A DNA stretch of 64,000 bases, taken from assembly GCA_028285035.1 (NCBI GenBank), contig JANQQF010000122.1, positions 1 to 64,000 of the forward strand, read 5' to 3'. The notes beneath the pieces were generated by a model, which was not told the origin of the DNA, did not search any database, and saw nothing but the letters and a program-made list of their open reading frames with translations. The stretch is from Phycisphaerae bacterium. Its GTDB lineage: Bacteria > Chloroflexota > Anaerolineae > 4572-78 > J111. Position 1 is the first letter of the stretch. Every line of letters starts with the position of its first letter. The position numbers were made by a program, and so were the translations under genes. Shown here piece after piece: positions 26,032-33,800 of this stretch.

Positions 26032-27912
26032 ATGAAATCTAGCTCGACGTCTCAATCTCAAACCGAATCGGATAACATTCTCACCTTTTTGTGCACGAAA
26101 GCAATCGCTACAAGAAACCCTTGGTTGGCCAGCTACTTATTATGGCAGGCCCAACGTGCCGCAATTTTTATCAAGCAACTGCGGGCATTCTCACAGGCGA
26201 TGCGGCCCACCAAGCAGCTCGTCGTGTCTACGGTGACGGGGGCGGCGCTCATTCTGGGGGCAGCGGCCCCGGCTTTAGCGGGAACAATCACCGTTGATAG
26301 CACCACAGATGATACCACCGGCTGTACCTTACGTGAAGCAATCGTTGCCGCCAATCTTGATACCGATTATGGAGGATGTACCATTTCAGGGGCTGGCCCT
26401 GATGATATCATCGATTTAACAACCATCAGTGGCACCATTGCCATAACCAGCAGCCTCCCCGGCATCAGCCAAACTGTCCAAATCAATGGACCTGGGGCCA
26501 GCAGTTTAACCCTAGACGGAAATGGACATACGGGCATCATTGGCGCTGAAACAGGGACAAATATCGGGATAGATGGTCTAACCATCAGCAATGTATCAGG
26601 CCACGGGGTTGAGGCTTACAATGACGCAACGATTTCGAACAGTATCATCACCGGAGCAAATTGTGGTGTGTACACTATAAACGGTGATGCATTTGTGGAT
26701 AAAAGCACCATCACCGGGCAAGGATGTGCCGGTATCGCTGCTTTTGGTGGCGCAACAGTCACCGACAGTGTGGTTACTGGAAATATTGATGGGATTGTGA
26801 CCACATTAGGGGCAATTACAGTAACCAACAGTTATATTACCGGGCAAACATACCAGGGAATGTATGCTAAGGGGCACCTCACGGTAACGAATAGCTCAAT
26901 TGTTGGCGCTAATTACGGTTTTAGAGCGTTTGGGCCAGCCGAGGTCAATAACAGCACAATTACTGGTGAAGTCGATAATGGGGCTGACTCCTTTTCAAAT
27001 ATCACCATAATTAGTAGCACCATTACCGCAGGCTATGAAGCCGTTTATAGTGTGACTGGTGATATTTTAATCATAGACAGTACACTTACGGGCAACGATG
27101 ATGATGCGGTGGATGCGGAAACGGGAAGTGTGACCGTCATCAATAGCACCCTGACCGGGGGTGATGATGGAATTGATACGGAAACAGGCCCCGTCACAGT
27201 TATTAGAAGTAAAGTGACTGGGTCGGATAAGGGAATTACTGCGGACGGACAAGCAACCGTGATTAGTAGTACGATTTCCAGTAGCACAAGCTATGGTGTT
27301 TACGCTGAGACCAATGCTACTATTTCATACAGTACGATTACGGCAGGGCTAGATGGTGTTGCTGCGAAAAATGATGTTTCGGTCAATAGCAGCACAATTT
27401 CTAGTAGCGGTCGGCACGGGGTACAAAGTGTGAGTCGACAGAGCGTCACTATTGCTCATAGCACCATTGCCAACAGTGTTGGCTTTGGCGTTGTCAATCC
27501 AGGTGGGGTCAGTACCGTCATTAGTCACACGATTGTGGCTGGTAACAGTGGTTCAGGCACTACGCGTGATATCAATGCTACGCTGGATACCAACAGCGGT
27601 TACAATGTGATTGGTAATGGCGATACGACTGGATTGACAAATGGTGTAAATGGTAACCAAATTGGCACCACCGGCACCTTACTCGATGCCCAACTTGGGC
27701 CGCTTGCCGACAATGGGGGAGAAACACAAACTCACCTACCTGACATTACCAGCCCAGCCCTCAACAGTGGCGACCCTAATTTTAGTATGCCTCCCGTCAA
27801 TGATCAGCGTGGCAATGGCTTTACTCGAATTGTTGATGAGATCATTGATGTTGGTGCCGTCGAAAACACCATCAAGGGGAAATTCTATTTCCCAAGCATT
27901 TACAAAAGCTAA
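26032..27912 (+). CDS. Secreted right-handed beta-helix protein with CSLREA-like domain
   Basis: The 626-residue product has an unusual N-terminus: about 60 polar and aromatic residues precede a typical hydrophobic signal (TVTGAALILGAAAPALAG, about 69-86). The mature part starts with a CSLREA-type domain (DDTTGCTLREAIVAAN). About ten beta-helix coils follow, rich in NSTITG/SSTIS units at roughly 20-residue intervals. The C-terminus reads LADNGGETQTHLPDITSP and DVGAVE, the choice-of-anchor-Q pattern. It ends KFYFPSIYKS, the hydrophobic motif shared with other secreted proteins here. Likely a cell-surface adhesin or polysaccharide-binding protein. A good SD (aggaga) precedes the ATG. Confidence 0.85.
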   Translation: MKSSSTSQSQTESDNILTFLCTKAIATRNPWLASYLLWQAQRAAIFIKQLRAFSQAMRPTKQLVVSTVTGAALILGAAAPALAGTITVDSTTDDTTGCTLREAIVAANLDTDYGGCTISGAGPDDIIDLTTISGTIAITSSLPGISQTVQINGPGASSLTLDGNGHTGIIGAETGTNIGIDGLTISNVSGHGVEAYNDATISNSIITGANCGVYTINGDAFVDKSTITGQGCAGIAAFGGATVTDSVVTGNIDGIVTTLGAITVTNSYITGQTYQGMYAKGHLTVTNSSIVGANYGFRAFGPAEVNNSTITGEVDNGADSFSNITIISSTITAGYEAVYSVTGDILIIDSTLTGNDDDAVDAETGSVTVINSTLTGGDDGIDTETGPVTVIRSKVTGSDKGITADGQATVISSTISSSTSYGVYAETNATISYSTITAGLDGVAAKNDVSVNSSTISSSGRHGVQSVSRQSVTIAHSTIANSVGFGVVNPGGVSTVISHTIVAGNSGSGTTRDINATLDTNSGYNVIGNGDTTGLTNGVNGNQIGTTGTLLDAQLGPLADNGGETQTHLPDITSPALNSGDPNFSMPPVNDQRGNGFTRIVDEIIDVGAVENTIKGKFYFPSIYKS

Positions 27913-27948
27913 AAATGGCTTGGGGATGAGCCTTTAAGATATTCTACG

Positions 27949-27989
27949 AAAAAAGCCGTCAACCCTTATGAAGGGCGGACGGCTTTTTT
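27949..27989. terminator. Bidirectional intrinsic terminator
   Basis: Arms aaaaaagccgtc (27949-27960) and gacggctttttt (27978-27989) form a perfect 12-bp stem, extended by accc/gggc pairing in the loop. It lies between the converging beta-helix gene and the HD oxygenase gene, with A and T tracts on both sides. Confidence 0.93.
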
Positions 27990-28007
27990 ATTTCTAAACC
28001 CTCACAC

Positions 28008-28556
28008 TTAAAGCAACGCCTTCTCGATAATCGACCGATAATGCTCAATTGGGGGTGTTTCCATCCCCGGCACTTTCCCTGCTTCATCATACCGTCGCAC
28101 CTGAATGGCCTGTTTGAAGTAGGGGTTTTTTTCGAATTCCTTAACTTCTTCAGGGGTGAAGGGGCCACCTTGCAATTCCAAACTTTGCAGTGATGCAGGT
28201 GAGACCATAGCAAAGTACTCCGCGTCAACAGCGCACAAATATCGCTTGGCTGCAACGTGGAGACGCATCGGCTCAATAATTTCCGGGCGAAAGTAATCCT
28301 TTAAATATTCAGCCCCAACTTCTTCATGTTTGCCATCGATGCCGTGGTCGGCGATATCTTCGCCCAGGCCGTGGGTAAAGTGGCCATAGTCGTGCAGCAA
28401 GGCTGCCGCAATAATTAGGTCATTCGCGCCATCCTGCTCCGCAAACACCGCCGATTGCAGCATATGCTCCCGCATATTCACCCGCTCGCCATATTCTAAA
28501 TGGCCTTTTTCGTTAAAGGCTTCAATGATTTCGTCGATAATATTTTGGTTTGTCAT
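28008..28556 (-). CDS. HD-domain phosphonate-cleaving oxygenase, TmpB/PhnZ-like
   Basis: The 182-residue protein matches the HD mixed-valent di-iron oxygenases associated with phosphonate breakdown. These cleave the C-P bond of a 1-hydroxyalkylphosphonate, releasing phosphate. The metal-ligand pattern can be read as His31 (REHMLQSA), His55-Asp56 (ALLHDYGH), His77 (GKHEEVGAEYL), His100 (RLHVAAKRYL) and Asp157 (VRRYDEAGK). Tyr22 and Glu24 lie just before the first His, where PhnZ-type enzymes have gating residues. ATG 28556 has aagga upstream. It is immediately downstream of a gamma-butyrobetaine-hydroxylase-like gene on the same strand. That pairing favours TmpB (hydroxylated trimethylaminoethylphosphonate to glycine betaine plus phosphate) over PhnZ. 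Substrate is inference. Confidence 0.8.
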   Translation of the reverse strand: MTNQNIIDEIIEAFNEKGHLEYGERVNMREHMLQSAVFAEQDGANDLIIAAALLHDYGHFTHGLGEDIADHGIDGKHEEVGAEYLKDYFRPEIIEPMRLHVAAKRYLCAVDAEYFAMVSPASLQSLELQGGPFTPEEVKEFEKNPYFKQAIQVRRYDEAGKVPGMETPPIEHYRSIIEKALL

Positions 28557-28579
28557 TATTTGCATCCTTAGAATTATGA

Positions 28580-28645
28580 TTATTGAGGATTTGGCCCTCA
28601 CCCCCCAACCCCCTCTCCCGAGTTGGGCTGAGGGGGAGTCCAGAG
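28580..28645. repeat. Pyrimidine-rich dispersed-type repeat between the two oxygenase genes
   Basis: The ctcaccccccaaccccctctcccg followed by gggctgagggggag forms an imperfect hairpin typical of short interspersed bacterial repeats. It lies between the stop of the dioxygenase and the start of the HD oxygenase. It could attenuate or stabilise the shared transcript. Confidence 0.5.
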
Positions 28646-28670
28646 CGATGCGATGGGCGAGGGCATTCTC

Positions 28671-29786
28671 CTATCCCCTGCTCAACACCGCCAGCTTGCT
28701 CAACAAACTGTCACGGTCGGCGTAGCAGCCTTGCAAGTGACGTTGCCCGCTGCTCTCATAGCCGATGCGCCCGTGTAGAATACGTTGGTTGTCAAAGAGC
28801 ATCGCGTCCCCTGACTGCAATTTGAAGGTAACCTTATTTTCATCAGCCTCCAACATTCGGCCAAATTTTTGATAGGCGGTGTAAAAGGCTTTCATTTTGT
28901 CCGGAGTTAGATAAAAGGTTTGTAGCGAGCGATTGTTAAAACGAATGCCACTGACCTCACCCCAAGGGTTGGTCTCGATAATCGTGGTTTCGTGCCGTAG
29001 ATCAGCGTCGGGGCTATTGAACCGGAACGTCACCGGCGAGGTACTCAGCAGGTCAAAGGCAGTTGGGTCAGCCTCACGCAGCGCCTCGGCCACGGCAAAG
29101 CCGTCGACGAGGGTACTATCACCGCCCTCAACTTCATTTTGCAAACAGTGCAACAATTGCAGGGTCGGCACGGGATGACGATATGGATTATCGGTGTGTC
29201 CAGTCAGAGTGCGGCTAGTAAAAGCCAAATTGGTGGGATCGGGTGTGACCTTTACATCATAATAAGTGCCATAGTTTGTCTCACGCACATAGCCAAACAA
29301 GTCGATCACCTTAAACAAGTATTCCGACCGCGTAGGCACCTGCCGAATGATGGCAAAGCCATAGTCAAAGACCATCGATAACATCGCCCGCAGGGATTGC
29401 CAGTCCTCTGCCAAGTCTGGATAGTCAAATGTGGGCAAATTCTCAGCGAGATCGGCCGCCTGCCACAAAATAGGACGAATGCGCCGAGTAGCCACCTCCT
29501 CTGGCTCATAGGCATTGGCCCGCAGCCAAACTGGATCAAACTCACTGACCGAGCCATCATCAGTCCAATTAATCGCCACTTTCTCACCCACAACAATCAC
29601 GTTTTCGGCCCGACTATCGAGAGGGATTTGGACAGAGTCGACTAATTTTTGTCCATTAGCGTGCCGATTGCTGGGAGCGTTATCGCGCAGCCAAATATAA
29701 TGAAATTCACTTTTGTGCTGATCAGCCCACGTGATGGTGAGCTTCTCTTTGTCAAAATCAAACTGTTGAATATCATGCGTTTTCAT
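28671..29786 (-). CDS. Fe(II)/2-oxoglutarate dioxygenase, TmpA/gamma-butyrobetaine hydroxylase-like
   Basis: This 371-residue protein has the two-domain layout of gamma-butyrobetaine hydroxylase and TmpA: an N-terminal beta domain (about 1-95) and a TauD-type jelly roll. The iron triad is His197/Asp199 in TGHTDNPYRHP and His338 in NQRILHGRIGY; Arg349 in SGQRHLQG should bind 2-oxoglutarate. TmpA hydroxylates 2-(trimethylammonio)ethylphosphonate, and the downstream HD oxygenase would then split the product. The Cys residues that bind zinc in the N-terminal domain of BBOX proteins are replaced (LRDNAPSNRHANGQ). ATG 29786 was chosen because upstream residues read as non-coding. A carnitine-pathway hydroxylase is the main alternative, but the HD partner argues against it. 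Confidence 0.8.
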   Translation of the reverse strand: MKTHDIQQFDFDKEKLTITWADQHKSEFHYIWLRDNAPSNRHANGQKLVDSVQIPLDSRAENVIVVGEKVAINWTDDGSVSEFDPVWLRANAYEPEEVATRRIRPILWQAADLAENLPTFDYPDLAEDWQSLRAMLSMVFDYGFAIIRQVPTRSEYLFKVIDLFGYVRETNYGTYYDVKVTPDPTNLAFTSRTLTGHTDNPYRHPVPTLQLLHCLQNEVEGGDSTLVDGFAVAEALREADPTAFDLLSTSPVTFRFNSPDADLRHETTIIETNPWGEVSGIRFNNRSLQTFYLTPDKMKAFYTAYQKFGRMLEADENKVTFKLQSGDAMLFDNQRILHGRIGYESSGQRHLQGCYADRDSLLSKLAVLSRG

Positions 29787-29850
29787 AGCCCTGATTATAC
29801 AAAAAAGTAACCCGAACTCAATGGATCGAATGATGGAGAGAATGGATAAA

Positions 29851-30717
29851 ATGGCACTCATCTCGACCCAACAACCGATGTTAGGCGGCACAAAACAAGG
29901 AACGCGCCCCCGTCGTTACAGCTACTGGCGCACGGGTTATGGGCATCAAACCAGCCCGAACCTCGACTTCTGGGTGGCTCAAGCAGGGGAATATCACTGT
30001 CTCCCCCACTTTGAAGCCAATGAAGCAGAGCATCCCCATCGCCTGCAATTTTATTATCAGACCAAGGGGCAAGCCCATTTAACCGACAAAACCACCCCAG
30101 GAAGCGTTATCACTGCGGGCGACATTCTCATCATTCCCCCCAACCACAGCTTCACCTATCAAGCCGAACAAAGAATCCAACTTCATTGGTGTGCCATCGC
30201 CGGAAATCTGCCCACAATTTGCAACTATCAAACATTAGTTTGCTTGTCAGTGGGTCAGAATGTTGAGTTAGCAGAGAAATTTCACTTACTACGCGAAGCT
30301 CTCATCAGGCAAAAACAAGGATATGCCCTACAAGCGATTGCAATTTTTTACGAGATATTGGCGTTGCTCACTCAAGCGCAAAGTGAAGAGCCGCTCGAGT
30401 CACAATTCCCCGACACCATTCGCCGGGCCTTGACCCACATCGAAGAAAATTATCAGATCCCTTTTGATGTCCACCAATTAGCTGAGCACGTGGGGGTGAG
30501 CAGTTCTTATCTACGTCAACTCTTTCGAAAATGGGTTGGCGAGTCGCCCCAACAACATCACACCCGCCATCGCATTGCCGCCGCAAAACGGATGCTCACC
30601 ACCCAAGCCCTCAACGTGAAAGAGGTCGCTGAACACGTTGGCTACAGTGACCCCTATCACTTTTCCCGCGTTTTCAAGAAAATAACCGGAAGCAGTCCCA
30701 GCACCGTCAGGAAGTGA
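29851..30717 (+). CDS. AraC-family transcriptional regulator
   Basis: The N-terminal ligand-binding cupin (PHRLQFYYQTKGQAHLTD; GDILIIPPNHSFTYQ) and C-terminal AraC DNA-binding domain (FDVHQLAEHVGVSSSYLRQL and LNVKEVAEHVGYSDPYHFSR) are clear; about 288 residues. Five in-frame ATGs occur from 29821; I prefer 29851 because ggagag (29835-29840) is correctly spaced. The gene is divergent from the TmpA-like gene with fewer than 70 bases between starts, so it very likely regulates the phosphonate oxygenase pair. Known tmp clusters often use a LysR regulator, so an AraC type would be a variation. Confidence 0.88.
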   Translation: MALISTQQPMLGGTKQGTRPRRYSYWRTGYGHQTSPNLDFWVAQAGEYHCLPHFEANEAEHPHRLQFYYQTKGQAHLTDKTTPGSVITAGDILIIPPNHSFTYQAEQRIQLHWCAIAGNLPTICNYQTLVCLSVGQNVELAEKFHLLREALIRQKQGYALQAIAIFYEILALLTQAQSEEPLESQFPDTIRRALTHIEENYQIPFDVHQLAEHVGVSSSYLRQLFRKWVGESPQQHHTRHRIAAAKRMLTTQALNVKEVAEHVGYSDPYHFSRVFKKITGSSPSTVRK

Positions 30718-30735
30718 GCAACTGTCTCTTTAAAC

Positions 30736-30770
30736 AAAAACGCCCCAGGTCAAAGTTTGGAGCGTTTTTT
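30736..30770. terminator. Intrinsic terminator between convergent genes
   Basis: Stem aaaaacgc / gcgttttt, with additional imperfect ccca/tgg pairing, follows the AraC gene and precedes the clostripain gene's 3' end. It is flanked by A and T tracts and so works in both directions. Confidence 0.85.
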
Positions 30771-30811
30771 CTAAACCTTTACCGTGCTGTCAGTCACAGC
30801 GCAGCAGGCCA

Positions 30812-33800
30812 TTAATTCTTGATGACGGCTGGTAGATAGTTCAGATAGTCGCCAGTGATAAATATCGTGGTGTCGGTATCAGTGAGTTTATCTTGCGTTC
30901 GAGCACTACTCGCGCCACGGGCACTACTAGCCCCGCGAGCACTACTAGCCCCGCGAGCACTGCTGGCCCCCCTGCCATCACTCGCAGGATCATTTGGATC
31001 ACCATCCGGCCATACGGCCCAGGCCAGGAACTCATCCCACACCCCTTCTTCGCTCATAGTGTAGCGGGTTGGGTAGAGACCAAAGGCACTTGAGGTTTGG
31101 GTGGCGGGATAGTAAATGGCCAGCCCATTCGATCCACTGTGGTTCCAGAAGTTGCCCAAAACATAGCCACTGGCGTGCTTTTCGAGGACAACGGCATCAT
31201 CCACAGCAGTCTGTACCGCAGCGGCTTCAGTCGGGGCCAGCGTTGCTAGGTTCTTGGCCAAATCTTTCAGATCGATGTAGTCGGCGTGATCGGGATTGGT
31301 GGCATCATTACTGTTGGCGTAGGCTTGGGACTGATCGCGCAGGGCGTTGACCTGAGTGATGGTGGTAGTACCAGAGATCGTTGTCACCAGATTATCCACG
31401 GCGATACGAACGTCATTCATTTCGCTCAGCTTGATGGCCGAGACCACGTGTGGGTAGCCCAACCCACCGTTGGCCACTCGAGCCTGGTCTGAATATTCCC
31501 GGACGATGAAAGGGGTAAGCTGGTCGGGAGTGTCTGTCGCCTGTAAGTTTTTAAAGTAGTTGGGATAGGTGCTGATACCCCAGCTAATTTGGGGGAAGGC
31601 CACCATATAATCGATCCATTGGCTCAGATCGTGGGCATTTTCAGCCAGCCCCATCAGACAGGCCTCGTAATCAAAGATGTCGATTTTACGGTTGCCGTTT
31701 ATGGTCGCAGATTTGAGCGCTTGATAGGTTTCCTCGGGCGTCAAAATATCATTGGAGGTCTTGTCCTGACTGACCCCGTAGACCCCATCGCCGTGGTCAT
31801 CGATAGAGAGGAAGTAATTTTCGGCCGGGTAGAAATCCATTCCCCAGGTCGCAAAGTCGGCCAAGGTGTCTGGATCACCGACGTTAAGCTCGCCCAAGTT
31901 CCATAAATTCTGATTGGTCCCCGTCAGATTATATTGACCACTGCCATCAACAATCAGACGATAGGTGCCTGATCCGGCTAGACCATTGCCAAACAGATCA
32001 CTCTTCGTGCTGGAGGCTGGGCCATCATAGAGTACGGCCACGGTGAGCCAGTCTTTGCCATTGACCACCGATTCAAGATCGCTAATATAGCCGAGTAAGA
32101 TGTCCTCAAAGCCAGAGTCCTCAGCATTGAGATACAACATAATGGTCCAGGTATCAGCACTGGGTGTTTCAATCGTCGGGGTTGTTGGTTGCCCACTCCC
32201 TGTATCGGCGCAATTCACTGCAAGATCGTAAAAGTGTTTGGAGCTGCCAAGTCCTGTGTAATCCTCAACCGTCACATAGTAAGTTTGACCAGCGGATGGC
32301 ACATTATATTGCAGGTAGGAGTCGTAGCTTTGTGGATCATCATCATTTTGGGCCACTTGATTGCCACTTTGATCGTACAGAGTGACAATCGAGTCTAATT
32401 GAGACCCCGGCACCTGCGTACGAGCACTAATGTCAATATCCAGATTACCAGCAGGGACATTATCAATTTTGAACCAATCAATATCCTCACTACTAAAGAC
32501 TTCGCCGATATAGCCGCTTACAGTTGTATCACAGGCAACCGAGGTGGCGTTCGCCTGATCGTCGTTAAACTCATTGCTATCGAGGAACCCAGCCGCTCCC
32601 GTCCCCGTGGCGTAGAACTGAACCTCATCCAGCCAAACGGTTGAGGTAGAGCCAGAGGCACCACCATCATACAACTCAAACAGTAAACGGATCGTGCCAT
32701 TGTTGGGCGCGCCCAAAATCAGGTTCAACTCATCGGGGGTCAGGCTAAACGCGATCTGGCCCCAAAGATTCGAATCCTCATCGGCGTAAAAGAGATCAAA
32801 ACAGCCCAAATCGACCACGATATTATCTCCTGGCGGGAAGGAGGCGGTGGTCGGGACCAGACTCAAGCAGAGCCAGTCATAGCCAGGTTCTGTTTCAGTC
32901 GTCTCAATTGAGATGGCATAGTTGATATCGACCTTTTTGGTTCCTGCTGGAACAGTGAAGTCCTGGAAAAGATACGTGCCACCCGAACTAGCCACAGTGC
33001 GGGCCGTTGCCCCGCCATTACCTGTCATTTTAACTGAGCTTGAGCCAGCGAAAGCTTTACTCGAGTCGATTTCGACGCTGGCTTGGGTTTGCCACGAGCC
33101 TAAGCCGCTCTCAAAATCGCTATCACTCTCAGAAATCATTTGCCCAGTTGGGTCGGGTGAAGGTGTTGGGGCGGAGAAGGGGGTAAACTTTTGGATGCGA
33201 TTGTTGCCTTGGTCTGCTGCATAGACATTGCCATCATCATCAATTGCCAGGTAATGCAGGCTACTAAACTGCCCATCCCCACTACCTGCACTCCCCCACT
33301 TGGTGATAAAGGTACCGTTACCATCAAACTTTTGGATACGATTATTGCCAAACTCCGATACATAGACGTTATCACTGCTGTCCACCGCTACACCAACGAG
33401 TGTGCTAAACTGTCCATCCCCGCTACCTACACTGCCCCACGTGGTGATAAAGCTACCACTACTGTCAAACTTCTGGACGCGGTTATTGAATAGGTCCGCC
33501 GCATAGACATTGTCCCTACTATCCACCGCCACACCATATGGCCTGTTAAACTGCCCATTCCCCGTGCCGTTACTACCCCACGTGGTGATAAAGTTACCAT
33601 TGCTGTCGAACTTCTGGATGCGGTGGTTTATATGATCCGCCACATAAACATTACCACTACTATCCACCGCTACACCATATGGGTCATTAAACTGCCCATT
33701 CCCCGTGCCAGTGCTGCCCCATTTAGCGATAAAGTTACCATTACTATCAAACTTTTGCACACGATCGTTTCCAGACTCTGTGACATAGACATTACCATTC

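Noticed and set aside
28525..28725. Plus-strand frame containing LTPQPPLPSWAEGES
   Set aside because: This is a well-known style of translation of short pyrimidine-rich interspersed repeats and it overlaps real genes on the other strand.
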